Positions 15,717 to 23,568 of a stretch of 33,778 bases of DNA are shown here, one piece after another. This DNA comes from Lentisphaeria bacterium (lineage in GTDB: Bacteria > Verrucomicrobiota > Lentisphaeria > Victivallales > Victivallaceae): contig JALEMG010000064.1 in the NCBI GenBank assembly GCA_022768375.1, positions 1 to 33,778 of the forward strand. The letters run 5' to 3'. Numbering within the stretch: the first letter of the stretch is position 1; every line of letters starts with the position of its first letter. A program made the position numbers and the translations under genes. The notes below the pieces were generated by a model. That model had not been told where the DNA came from. It made no database searches and saw only the letters and a program-made list of their open reading frames with translations.

Positions 15717-16169
15717 TCAGCCGCGGACGACCCAGATCTTGACGGTCGCGGTAACCTCGCTGTGCAGCCGAACCACCGCCTCGAAACTGCCGAGGGTCTT
15801 GATCGGCGGATCAATGGTGATCCGGCTGTGGGCGATGTCGAAGCCCTGCGCGGCCAGTTCGTCCGCCACCATGCGGGAGGTGACCGAACCGAACAACTGG
15901 TCGTCCTCGGTCGCCTGCATGGCAATGGAAATCTCCACCTCCGCCAGTTTGGCGGCAACGGCTTTGGCGTTTTCCAGTTCCGCGGCGCGGCGGGCGGCGA
16001 TCTGGGCCTTGCGGGACTCGATCAGCCGGAGGGTGCCGGGGGTGGATTTCGCGGCGAGTTTTTTGGGGATCAGGTAGTTGCGGGCATACCCGGGCGCGAC
16101 TTTCACCTCGTCCCCGGCCAGACCGAGATTCTCCACATCGTCCAACAGAATAAGACTGACATTAGCCAT
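15717..16169 (-). CDS. rplI: 50S ribosomal protein L9
   Basis: A 150-residue protein with the L9 N-terminal domain (LILLDDVENLGLAGDEVKVAPGYARNYLIPKKLA, containing the GxxGxxxxVxxGYARNYLxPxxxA signature), the long central helix (about 45-80) and the C-terminal domain ending near HSEVTATVKIWV. L9 binds 23S rRNA near the base of the L1 stalk. A GAAGGAG ribosome site stands before the ATG. It follows rpsR by 23 bases. Confidence 0.96.
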   Translation of the reverse strand: MANVSLILLDDVENLGLAGDEVKVAPGYARNYLIPKKLAAKSTPGTLRLIESRKAQIAARRAAELENAKAVAAKLAEVEISIAMQATEDDQLFGSVTSRMVADELAAQGFDIAHSRITIDPPIKTLGSFEAVVRLHSEVTATVKIWVVRG

Positions 16170-16192
16170 GGTGATAACTCCTTCTGCGTTGA

Positions 16193-16429
16193 TTAGTAGA
16201 CCAGAGAGAGCATCCGGGCGCGCTTGACCGCGATGGACAGCATTTTCTGGTGATCAAGGCAGTTGCCGGTGATCCGGCGCGGCATGATCTTGCCCTTCTC
16301 GGTCTGGAACTTCATCAGCGTCTCGGCGTCTTTGAAGTCGATGTAACGGACTTTTGCCTCACAGAAGCGGCAAACTTTGGGTTTCGCGGCCGCGCGACGG
16401 CGTCCGCCCTGTCTTTTCTGACCCTGCAT
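16193..16429 (-). CDS. rpsR: 30S ribosomal protein S18
   Basis: A 78-residue protein with the S18 core DFKDAETLMKFQTEKGKIMPRRITGNCLDHQKMLSIAVKRARMLSLVY and a basic N-terminal tail. CRFC (20-23) together with C57 and H60 gives the four-ligand zinc-binding form of S18. It packs with S6 on the platform of the small subunit. AGAGG lies before the ATG. The gap from ssb is 72 bases. Confidence 0.96.
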   Translation of the reverse strand: MQGQKRQGGRRRAAAKPKVCRFCEAKVRYIDFKDAETLMKFQTEKGKIMPRRITGNCLDHQKMLSIAVKRARMLSLVY

Positions 16430-16501
16430 AGGGAATCCTCTCTTGCTTTTTGGTTGAATTGATTATGGTTGCTGTTGAAAAACTTGTCTCATACCCGCCC
16501 C

Positions 16502-17023
16502 TTAAAACGGGATGTCGTCCTCCGGCGCCCCGCCGTTGTCCCCGGGGAAATCCGGCGCGGGCATCGGCGGAGCATCCGCCGCCCGCCGGGGGGGTGCCGC
16601 CTGCGGCGCCGGCGCGGACGCATAACCGCCCTGTCCGGCTCCCGGCTGCGCGTAGCCGCCGTCCTGCGGATAACCGCTCTGATTTTCGTCCCGGCGGCGG
16701 CTCATGAACTGAATGTTCTCCGCCACCACGCGCAGACGCGACCGCTGGCCGCCGCCGTTGCGATCTTCCCAAGTGTCCAACTGGAGCCGGCCCTCGACCA
16801 TCACCTGCGACCCTTTGGAGAGATACTGACGGCAGTTGCCGGCGGCCTTGCCCCAGACCACCACGTCCACGAAACAGGTCTCCTCCTGTTCCTGACCGTT
16901 GCTGGTGAAGCGGCGGCTGACCGCCACCCGCAGGTCGCAAACGCTCTGACCGTTGGGGAAGCCCCGCAGATCGGGCTCCCGGGTCAAATTGCCCAGCAAA
17001 AACACTTTGTTCAGCGATGCCAT
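16502..17023 (-). CDS. ssb: Single-stranded DNA-binding protein
   Basis: A 173-residue SSB. The OB fold covers about residues 1-110 (MASLNKVFLLGNLTREPDLR, DVVVWGKAAGNCRQYLSKGSQVMVEGRLQLDTWED), followed by a Gly/Gln/Pro/Ala-rich disordered linker and the acidic tip DDIPF, which recruits replication and repair partners. AGAGAGG lies before the ATG. Its place between rpsF and rpsR is the common bacterial order. Confidence 0.95.
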   Translation of the reverse strand: MASLNKVFLLGNLTREPDLRGFPNGQSVCDLRVAVSRRFTSNGQEQEETCFVDVVVWGKAAGNCRQYLSKGSQVMVEGRLQLDTWEDRNGGGQRSRLRVVAENIQFMSRRRDENQSGYPQDGGYAQPGAGQGGYASAPAPQAAPPRRAADAPPMPAPDFPGDNGGAPEDDIPF

Positions 17024-17072
17024 GGTTGTCCCTCTCTTTCAGTTGCTTGTTTCCGGACGGGGATGCGGCGAA

Positions 17073-17399
17073 TCACTCAAACCGGATGGGCTCGGCGTTT
17101 TCCGCGCCTTCCGGACGGTCATAGATCAGCGTCATGCTGCGCAGGACCTGCCCGTCCAGACGATACTTTTCGCGGATCGCGGTCAGTTTCGCCGGATCAA
17201 GATTGAAGATGAAGTCGAAGTACAATCCCGCCCGACGCTTGTCGATCTCGTAGGTGAATTGTTTCCGGCCCATTTCCACGGTTTTCTCGACTTCGCCGCC
17301 CAGCGACTTGATCAGTTCCGCGAAACCGTTGCAGAAAGCCGCGCCGTTGTCATCCGTTTTGCGGATGTCCAGAATGAATACAGACTCGTATTTTTTCAA
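17073..17399 (-). CDS. rpsF: 30S ribosomal protein S6 (TTG start)
   Basis: A 108-residue S6 homolog: KKYESVFILDIRK at the start, then GGEVEKTVEMGRKQFTYEIDKRRAGLYFDFIFNLDPAKL and YRLDGQVLRSMTLI, the ferredoxin-like fold that binds 16S rRNA with S18. The first codon is TTG (17399-17397), with GAGAGG about six bases upstream; no ATG or GTG is available near the conserved N-terminus, so the rare start appears real. The gap from pth is only 25 bases, too short for the S6:S18 leader element known in other bacteria. Confidence 0.93.
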   Translation of the reverse strand: MKKYESVFILDIRKTDDNGAAFCNGFAELIKSLGGEVEKTVEMGRKQFTYEIDKRRAGLYFDFIFNLDPAKLTAIREKYRLDGQVLRSMTLIYDRPEGAENAEPIRFE

Positions 17400-17424
17400 A
17401 ATAAACCTCTCTTTTTTTGAATGC

Positions 17425-18045
17425 CTATGGCTGCTTGTTTTCCGTTTCGTCTCCGGGCGCGGCGTTGAAGCGGTTCATCGCCGCCGTCATGCCGCTGCCG
17501 AGAACGGTTTTCACCGCTTCGGCCGCCCGGTTCAGGGCTGTATCAAAGGTCTTTTCCTCCTCGCCGGAGAATCCGGACAGGACATAATCCACGGCGTTCC
17601 CGCCGTCGGGCCGGCCGATGCCGACCCGCAGCCGCTGAAACCCGGCGTCGCCGAGTTCGGCGATGATGGACTTCAGCCCGTTGTGGCCGCCGTCGGACCC
17701 GCCGCGGCGCAGCCGGAGCCGTCCCACCGGCAGATCCAAATCGTCGGAGACGACCAGAATCTCCTCCGAGGCGATCCCCAGCCTCCGGCTCAGCGGAGCC
17801 ACGGCGCACCCGCTCAGATTCATGTACGTCAGGGGCATTTGCAGCACCAGCATCCGGCTCCGGTACCTCCCGGTGAAAACCCGACTGTCGGCGGCATGGC
17901 TCTCAAGAAATCTGCCGCTCGGCAGCACACCCGCCAGCAGCCGCTCGATCACCATGAACCCCGCGTTGTGACGGCTGGAAGCGTATTCCGGACCGGGATT
18001 TCCCAATCCGACGATCAGTTTTACGCCGCCAGTTGCCGCCGCCAT
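17425..18045 (-). CDS. pth: Peptidyl-tRNA hydrolase
   Basis: A 206-residue Pth that releases peptides from drop-off peptidyl-tRNA. The conserved blocks are LIVGLGNPGPEYASSRHNAGF, whose histidine corresponds to the catalytic His, PLTYMNLSG, VVSDDLDLPVGRLRLRRGGSDGGHNGLKSI with the conserved Asp, and FQRLRVGIGRP. It lies 66 bases after rplY and 25 bases before rpsF. The rplY-pth pairing is common in bacteria. Confidence 0.95.
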   Translation of the reverse strand: MAAATGGVKLIVGLGNPGPEYASSRHNAGFMVIERLLAGVLPSGRFLESHAADSRVFTGRYRSRMLVLQMPLTYMNLSGCAVAPLSRRLGIASEEILVVSDDLDLPVGRLRLRRGGSDGGHNGLKSIIAELGDAGFQRLRVGIGRPDGGNAVDYVLSGFSGEEEKTFDTALNRAAEAVKTVLGSGMTAAMNRFNAAPGDETENKQP

Positions 18046-18111
18046 AACGTCACAGACCTTTTTTCAAACAACCCTGCCCGCTTCGGAGCGTCGCCGCCCC
18101 GGAACGGAGCC

Positions 18112-18774
18112 TTACTTTTTCGCTTTTTCCTTTTCCGCGGCCCGGGCCTCGGCTTTCTGCTCATTGATGGCTTCCGGCTCGGCGGCACCCTCGGCGGCGC
18201 CGGCCTCCGGCTCCGTCTCCTCGGTCGGACGGACCACGTGGAAGACGATCTCCTCGGGATCCAGCCCGTGGACCTTTACCCCGTCGGGCAGAACCAACTG
18301 TCCGACAGTCAGCGCTTCTCCGACCTGCAGTTTGGTCACGTCGACCTTGATAAGATCGGGCAGCGCATCCGGGCGGCAGGTCACCGGCAGTTCATGCAGT
18401 TCCTGCTCCAGCACCCCGCCGTGGGAGGCGCCGTAGCATTCGCCGAATGCGTGCAGCGCCACGCTGGCATGGATCTCGGCGGTCATATCCACCGCCTGAA
18501 AATCCACGTGGTACACGTAGTTCTTGAGGTGGTTGAACTGCACTTCCTTGACCAGCGCCGGGATCTTTTTGCCCTCCAACACCACGGTGTAGAGGTTGGT
18601 GCCTTTGGCGGAGGCCACCTGCCACTCCTCGGTCTTCAGCATGACCGGAACGGATTCCTTGCCGCGGCCGTAGATGACCGCCGGAGTGAATCCGGATTTC
18701 CGGAGACGGCGCGACGCGTTGTCCCCGAACTCGTTCCGCGGCTGGGCCGCGATCACATTCTCTACTTTGCTCAT
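18112..18774 (-). CDS. rplY: 50S ribosomal protein L25/general stress protein Ctc
   Basis: A 220-residue protein of the two-domain L25/TL5/CTC type, which binds 5S rRNA. The N-terminal domain includes NEFGDNASRRLRKSGFTPAVIYGRGKESVPVML and QFNHLKNYVYHVDFQAVD; the C-terminal beta domain (about 95-185) contains LHELPVTCRPDALPDLIKVDVTKLQVGEAL. The last 30 residues are an Ala/Glu/Lys-rich tail. It sits 67 bases after prs, the same neighbour order as in many bacteria. Confidence 0.94.
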   Translation of the reverse strand: MSKVENVIAAQPRNEFGDNASRRLRKSGFTPAVIYGRGKESVPVMLKTEEWQVASAKGTNLYTVVLEGKKIPALVKEVQFNHLKNYVYHVDFQAVDMTAEIHASVALHAFGECYGASHGGVLEQELHELPVTCRPDALPDLIKVDVTKLQVGEALTVGQLVLPDGVKVHGLDPEEIVFHVVRPTEETEPEAGAAEGAAEPEAINEQKAEARAAEKEKAKK

Positions 18775-18841
18775 GGATTTCCTTTCGCTTTATTTTGGAG
18801 AAATGTTTCGGTTGTTTGCCTTCGTACTTCTATATGCGCGG

Positions 18842-19801
18842 TCAGTGCCCCGTGTAGAACAGCGGGGAGACCGATTTGCCCTCGTGGATGCGGCGGATGG
18901 CTTCACCGAGCAGCGGCGCGATGCTGATGACCTTGATCCGGCCGCCCAGCGTGTCGATGTTGGGAACGGCGTCGGTGGTCACCAACTGCTCGATCTCCGG
19001 GGTGGCCAGCAGTTTCTCATGCCCGATGTGGTTGAGCAGACAGTGGGAAACCGCCGCGTAGACCTTGGCGGCGCCGTGGGTCTTGAGGATCCTCGCCGCG
19101 GCGCAGAGAGTGCCGGCGGTGCTGGTCATGTCGTCGGTAATGACGCAGACCCGGTCCTTGACATCGCCCACCAAATGGCTGGAGGCGACGGTGGTGGCGT
19201 TGATCCGGCGCTTGGTGACCACGGCGAAACCCGCGTTGAGCATGTCGCCGTAGGCCATGGCCATTTTCGCGCTCCCGGAGTCAGGGGCGACCACGACGCC
19301 GTCGTCGCCGATCAGTTCTTTAAGATAGGGCACCAGCACCGGGCGGGCGTAGAGATGATCCACCGGGATGTCGAAAAAGCCCTGGATCTGCTGTGCATGG
19401 AGGTCCAGCGTCAGAATCCGGTCGGCCCCGGCGCTGGTCAGCAGATTGGCCACCAGTTTCGCGGTGATGGGCACCCGGGGTTTGTCCTTGCGGTCCTGCC
19501 GGGCGTAGCCGAAGTAGGGCAGAACGGCGGTGATCCGGGCGGCGGACGCGCGCCGGGCGGCGTCGATCATGATGAGCAGTTCCATCAGATTCTCGTTGGC
19601 CGGGGCGCAGGTCGGCTGGATCAGGAACGCGTCGGCGCGGCGGACATTTTCCTCGAACTGCACGAAAATCTCGCTGTCGGGGAAATGGGTGATGTGGACC
19701 TTGCCGAGGCCGATGCCAAGGTAGTTGGCGATGTTCTGGGAAAGTTGCGGATGTCCGCAGCCCGAGTACACGCAGATATGCGTCGATTCTGCCGTTGTCA
19801 T
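18842..19801 (-). CDS. prs: Ribose-phosphate pyrophosphokinase
   Basis: A 319-residue PRPP synthase: makes PRPP from ribose 5-phosphate and ATP for nucleotide, His, Trp and NAD synthesis. Recognised by FPDSEIFVQFEENVRRADAFLIQPT, PYFGYARQDRKDKPRVPITAKLVANLL, DLHAQQIQGFFDIPVDHLYA, the KRR triplet of the catalytic loop and the PRPP-binding loop TDDMTSTAGTL. Two blocks differ from the classical enzyme: PDSGSAKMA in place of PDxGGVxRA, and DDMTSTAGT in place of DDIIDTAGT. The same variant is familiar from other phyla, so I read it as a subfamily and not as decay. First gene of the long minus-strand run. Confidence 0.93.
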   Translation of the reverse strand: MTTAESTHICVYSGCGHPQLSQNIANYLGIGLGKVHITHFPDSEIFVQFEENVRRADAFLIQPTCAPANENLMELLIMIDAARRASAARITAVLPYFGYARQDRKDKPRVPITAKLVANLLTSAGADRILTLDLHAQQIQGFFDIPVDHLYARPVLVPYLKELIGDDGVVVAPDSGSAKMAMAYGDMLNAGFAVVTKRRINATTVASSHLVGDVKDRVCVITDDMTSTAGTLCAAARILKTHGAAKVYAAVSHCLLNHIGHEKLLATPEIEQLVTTDAVPNIDTLGGRIKVISIAPLLGEAIRRIHEGKSVSPLFYTGH

Positions 19802-20054
19802 GCTTAAACCCTCGTTCTATATACTATGGCTTAATTCTGCCCTGATCTCAACGTCACCGCTGAACCATCGGCAAAGACACCGGCTCCGGCACGCGCTCCC
19901 TCTCTCTATGCTCCCCCCTCGAAGACACCTCAGCATCCCCGAAAAGCGCGCCCGGGCGGAATCCTTACGGTTCGGCGGGAAACGGTTCCCCCCGAGGTCG
20001 GCCGACGGGCGGCGGACCCAAGATTCCTCTCGATCTGGATCGTCAACGGTGCCT

Positions 20055-20083
20055 AATATAGCATCCGCCGGGGGTTTTGTCAA
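20055..20083 (-). promoter_or_regulatory. Strong promoter of the prs operon
   Basis: On the minus strand TTGACA (20083-20078, perfect) and TATATT (20060-20055, five of six) are separated by 17 bases. Transcription would begin near 20048, giving a leader of about 247 bases before prs. The gene-free stretch 19802-20168 holds this promoter, the divergent one for marR and this leader; I recognise no riboswitch in it. Confidence 0.7.
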
Positions 20084-20092
20084 GTTTTCCGC

Positions 20093-20121
20093 TTGCAAAA
20101 TCCCGGAACTTGTGGTATTGT
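20093..20121 (+). promoter_or_regulatory. Promoter of the marR-yceD-xer genes
   Basis: TTGCAA (20093-20098) and TATTGT (20116-20121) with a 17-base spacer. The -35 lies only nine bases from the -35 of the divergent prs promoter. Start of transcription near 20128 would leave about 40 bases before the marR start and place a 13-codon open frame (ATG 20131, TGA 20170-20172) at the very 5' end. Confidence 0.5.
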
Positions 20122-20168
20122 ATGCCCGGAATGAAGTCGATGAGACCAAACAAGTCAATGGACCAGCC

Positions 20169-20645
20169 ATGAGGAACGAGGCCGAAACCCTGCGCCGGGA
20201 GATCCGAACCGCCGAAAGCCGGGTCGACGAGTACCTTTCCGGCCAGATCCCGCCGGAGTTGTTTCGTTACACGCTGAACCAGATGCGGACGATCCGGACG
20301 CTCTACGCGCTGAATCTGGAATTTCCGGACGGCGTTCAGTTGAAGGTGCTGGCGGAGAAACTTCACGTCACCCCGGCCGCCGCCAGCGAGATGGTGGACA
20401 CCCTCGTCCGCAAAGGGGCGGTCCGCCGCCGGATCGATCCGGCGGACCGGCGCGCGGTGCTGCTGCGGGTCGACGGGGATATCCGCGAACATTTCGAGCA
20501 GTGTGAAAAAGCCCTGTGCCTGCTGACCGGCAATTTTCTGGCCACTCTCACGGAAGCGGAGGCGACGACTGTGCTGGACGTGGCGGGCAAGTTCGCCCGG
20601 TTCGTCGGCGACGAGGAGAACTTCCCGGAGATCCGTCCCTCATGA
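20169..20645 (+). CDS. MarR-family transcriptional regulator
   Basis: A 158-residue winged-helix protein. An N-terminal helical dimerisation part (about 1-45, LRREIRTAESRVDEYLSGQIP) precedes the DNA-binding domain (about 55-100): VQLKVLAEKLHVTPAAASEMVDTLVRKGAVRRRIDPADRRAVLLRV, with the DPxDRR wing typical of MarR proteins. The C-terminal helices close the dimer. I chose ATG 20169 because the frame upstream crosses the promoter. Its stop overlaps the start of the next gene (ATGA). Ligand unknown. Lying divergent to prs with overlapping promoters, it could control itself and the prs operon. Confidence 0.8.
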   Translation: MRNEAETLRREIRTAESRVDEYLSGQIPPELFRYTLNQMRTIRTLYALNLEFPDGVQLKVLAEKLHVTPAAASEMVDTLVRKGAVRRRIDPADRRAVLLRVDGDIREHFEQCEKALCLLTGNFLATLTEAEATTVLDVAGKFARFVGDEENFPEIRPS

Positions 20646-21115
20646 TCCGCTTTTCCGTTTCCGCTCTGGAGAAGGCCCCCGTAACGCTGACGGGAACGCT
20701 GCCGCCGGAATTTCTCGAACTCGGTCCGGACGACCTTTTTTCTCCCGCGGGCGAAGTGGCATACCGCCTGACCGCCCGGCTCGTTTCCGGCGGCGTACTG
20801 CTTTCCGGGACCTGCCGGACGACCCTGCGGACGACCTGCGGGCTCTGTCTCCGGGAATTCGTCATGCCGCTGGCCGCGCAGCCGCGGCTGTTCTTCGAAC
20901 TGACCGGGGATCAGGAGGAGTTGGAGGTCGGTTCGGACGTCCGCGCCGAACTGCTGCTGGAACTGCCGATGAATCCCAGGTGCCGCCCGGACTGCCGGGG
21001 ACTGTGCCCGGTGTGCGGCGCCGACCGCAACACGCAGGAATGCGCCTGCGTTCCCGACGCGGCTCCCGGCGGCGCCTCGCCGTGGGGCGCGCTGGATGCG
21101 CTGAATCTGGACTGA
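20642..21115 (+). CDS. YceD family (DUF177) protein
   Basis: A 157-residue DUF177/YceD protein: FLELGPDDLFSPAGEVAYRLTARLV in the middle, TCGLCLREFVMPL, and a cysteine-rich end CRPDCRGLCPVCGADRNTQECAC matching the C..C..GLCPxCGxxLN block of the family. YceD proteins are linked to 23S rRNA maturation in plants and bacteria and are usually followed by rpmF (L32) and plsX. Here rpmF is absent and a recombinase gene comes next, five bases downstream. The start overlaps the marR stop by four bases. Confidence 0.8.
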   Translation: MIRFSVSALEKAPVTLTGTLPPEFLELGPDDLFSPAGEVAYRLTARLVSGGVLLSGTCRTTLRTTCGLCLREFVMPLAAQPRLFFELTGDQEELEVGSDVRAELLLELPMNPRCRPDCRGLCPVCGADRNTQECACVPDAAPGGASPWGALDALNLD

Positions 21116-21119
21116 TACC

Positions 21120-22013
21120 ATGGAATCCGCCGTCCGCAGTTTCGTCCGACACCTCACCGTGGAGCGGGGGCTGAGCGTCAACACGGTCAAAGCCTACGCC
21201 GCCGATCTGCTGGCGCTGGCGGAATTCCTTTCCGAAGCGGGGGTGACGTCGTGGCGGCGGTGCGACCGGGAGCGTCTGCTGGACTTCCTCGATTCCCTCC
21301 GCGACCGCGGCATGGAGATGTCCTCCGTCGCGCGGCACCTGACTTCGATCCGGCTCTTTTTCGGCTATCTCACGGCGGAGGAACTGATCCCCGCCGATCC
21401 CACGCTGCTGATGGATTCGCCCCGGCTGTGGCGGATCCTGCCGGACTGTCTCTCGCAGGCGGAAGTGGACGCGCTGCTGGCGGTCTTCCCGGAACGGGGC
21501 GAAGCGCTGGACGTCCGCAACCGGGCGATCCTCCATCTGCTCTACGCCTCCGGCCTGCGGGTCTCGGAACTGACCTCCCTCAAAGTCGCGGACGCCGATT
21601 TCGAGAATCTGCTGGTCCGGGTCCGGGGCAAGGGGGCCAAGGAACGCATCGTCCCGGCGGCGCCCCGGGTGATGAAACTGCTTCGGACCTACCTGACCGG
21701 CGCGCGGATCGAACTGACGGAAGCCATTCCCCTGTCGCCGTGGCTTTTCGTCTCCCGGCGCGGGCGCAAACTCGACCGGGAGCGGGTCTGGGCCATCCTC
21801 AAGGAAGCCGCCCTGCGCGCCGGCATCACCAAGAACATCCATCCGCACACGCTGCGCCACTCCTTCGCCAGTCATCTGCTGGCCAACGGCGCGGACCTGC
21901 GGGTCATTCAGGAGATGCTGGGGCACGCCGACATCGGCACCACCGAACTGTACACCCATGTGGACCGGAGCCGGATCCTGGCGGTGCACCGGAAATTCCA
22001 TCCCCGGGGGTAA
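21120..22013 (+). CDS. Site-specific tyrosine recombinase XerC/XerD
   Basis: A 297-residue tyrosine recombinase of the Xer type, which resolves chromosome dimers at dif. N-terminal SAM-like DNA-binding domain (1-100; SFVRHLTVERGLSVNTVKAYAADL) and catalytic domain with the complete set R147 (SGLRVSEL), K171, H243, R246 (HTLRHSFASHLL), H269 (LGHADIGTT) and Y278 (LYTHVD). The housekeeping length, the lack of an integrase arm domain and the location between household genes favour Xer over a phage integrase. XerC and XerD cannot be separated by eye. No dif site was recognised. Confidence 0.9.
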   Translation: MESAVRSFVRHLTVERGLSVNTVKAYAADLLALAEFLSEAGVTSWRRCDRERLLDFLDSLRDRGMEMSSVARHLTSIRLFFGYLTAEELIPADPTLLMDSPRLWRILPDCLSQAEVDALLAVFPERGEALDVRNRAILHLLYASGLRVSELTSLKVADADFENLLVRVRGKGAKERIVPAAPRVMKLLRTYLTGARIELTEAIPLSPWLFVSRRGRKLDRERVWAILKEAALRAGITKNIHPHTLRHSFASHLLANGADLRVIQEMLGHADIGTTELYTHVDRSRILAVHRKFHPRG

Positions 22014-22017
22014 GCGT

Positions 22018-23568
22018 ATGGGAACTCTGCTGGCCGACATGGTTCTGGACGCGGTCCGGCTCGGAAGCGGATGGGAGTGCCGAGTCCGGGAGATCGCGGC
22101 GGAGCGTCTCGGCGTCCCCGTCGCGGCGGTATCGGAGGCGGAGATCCTCTCGGCCTCGGTGGATTCCCGGCGGGGCGCGCCGAAAATCCTGCTGACGCTG
22201 CGGGTCGAAGCCGCCGGAGTGCCCGCGTCGCCGCCGGAACTTTTCGCCGGGTTCGTCCCGGAAGTTCCGCGTCTGGCGCCGCGTTTCGCTTCACTGCGCC
22301 ACCCGCTCGTCGTCGGCACCGGACCGGCGGGCATCTACGCCGCGCTGCTGCTGGCCGAATCAGGCTGCGAACCGATCATCCTCGACCGGGGCGCGCCGGT
22401 CGAAGAACGAACGGCGGACTGTGAAAATTTTCTCCGCACCCGGACGCTGGACCCGGCGAGCAACCTGCTCGTCGGCGAAGGCGGCGCAGGGACCTTCTCC
22501 GACGGCAAACTTTACACCGGGATCAAAGACCGCCGCGCCGGATGGGTCAAGCAGATCATGGCCGAATGCGGCGCACCCGACGAGATCCGCTGGAAAAGCC
22601 GCGCCCACGCCGGCAGCGATTCCCTCCGGCGCGTCGCCGCCAATCTGCGCCGCCGCATCGAGGCGCGGGGCGGACGGTTTCTCTTTCACACCGAAGTTGT
22701 CGACGTCGCCGTCCGCTCCGGCGTCTGCGCCGGGGTCGTCACCGCCTCCGGGGAAACCATCACCGCGCCGCTGACCCTCATCGCCCCCGGTCTCGGCGGC
22801 CGCGAACTGGTCCGCAATCTCACCCGCCGCGCCGCGTGGGAACCCAAACCCTTTCAGATCGGCTGCCGCATCGAACACCCGCAGGACTTCATCGACCTCC
22901 GGATGTACCGCATGCCCCGGCCAGCCGCCCTCGGCGCGGCGGAGTACCATCTCGTCAGCCGGCGATCCCGCCGTCACGTCGCCTCTTTCTGCATGTGTCC
23001 GGGCGGCGAGATCGTCAACGCCACCGCGTGGGAACACCGCTCCGCCACCAACGGGATGAGTTTTTTCGCCCGGGACGGGAAGTTCGCCAACAGTTGCCTC
23101 ATCGCCACTTTCGCCCCGGGAGAACTGGGCAGCCCGGAGGAAACGTGGGAACGCATCGCCGCTTTGGAACGCGCCTGCTTCGTTTCCGGCGGCGGCGACT
23201 ACACGCTCCCGGCGCAGGACGCCGCCGCCTTCCTCCGGCGGCGGGACGGCCTCTCCTCCCGCGCCGGCTCCCCCGCCGTCGGCATCAGGCCGGGCCGGAT
23301 CGACGAACTCGTCCCCGCGGAACTTTTCGCCGCGCTGGACGCCGCCCTCCGGGATTTCGACGCCCGCGTTCCCGGATTCATCCGCCGCGGACGCTTCATC
23401 GGCGTGGAAAGTTGCGTCTCCTCGCCGATCCGGTTTCTCCGCGACCCCGTCAGCGGGGCAAGTTCCCTCCCCCGTCTCTACCTCGCCGGAGAAGGCTGCG
23501 GGGCGGCAGGCGGCATCATCTCCGCCGCCTGCCACTCCTTACTTCTTTTCACGCAGGAAAAGAAGTAA
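22018..23568 (+). CDS. FAD-dependent dehydrogenase, COG2509 type
   Basis: A 516-residue flavoprotein. After an N-terminal region of about 85 residues (conserved as a ferredoxin-like or FAD-linked domain in this family) comes the dinucleotide-binding site PLVVGTGPAGIYAALLLAESG, ILDRGAPVEER, then VGEGGAGTFSDGKLYTGI, an alternating barrel-like substrate region, and the closing FAD block LPRLYLAGEGCGAAGGIISAACHS. The combination GEGGAGTFSDGKL with EGCGxAGGI is that of the uncharacterised NAD(FAD)-utilising dehydrogenases. The start ATG 22018 lies five bases after xer. Its stop codon lies inside a perfect 13-bp hairpin. Substrate unknown. Confidence 0.85.
   Translation: MGTLLADMVLDAVRLGSGWECRVREIAAERLGVPVAAVSEAEILSASVDSRRGAPKILLTLRVEAAGVPASPPELFAGFVPEVPRLAPRFASLRHPLVVGTGPAGIYAALLLAESGCEPIILDRGAPVEERTADCENFLRTRTLDPASNLLVGEGGAGTFSDGKLYTGIKDRRAGWVKQIMAECGAPDEIRWKSRAHAGSDSLRRVAANLRRRIEARGGRFLFHTEVVDVAVRSGVCAGVVTASGETITAPLTLIAPGLGGRELVRNLTRRAAWEPKPFQIGCRIEHPQDFIDLRMYRMPRPAALGAAEYHLVSRRSRRHVASFCMCPGGEIVNATAWEHRSATNGMSFFARDGKFANSCLIATFAPGELGSPEETWERIAALERACFVSGGGDYTLPAQDAAAFLRRRDGLSSRAGSPAVGIRPGRIDELVPAELFAALDAALRDFDARVPGFIRRGRFIGVESCVSSPIRFLRDPVSGASSLPRLYLAGEGCGAAGGIISAACHSLLLFTQEKK

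Noticed and set aside
17400-17424. S6:S18 regulatory leader before rpsF
   Set aside because: Only 25 bases separate pth and rpsF and no matching fold is present.
21120-22013. Tyrosine recombinase as a phage or island integrase
   Set aside because: Length, complete Xer catalytic set and housekeeping neighbours fit XerC/XerD; no attachment site or phage gene is near.
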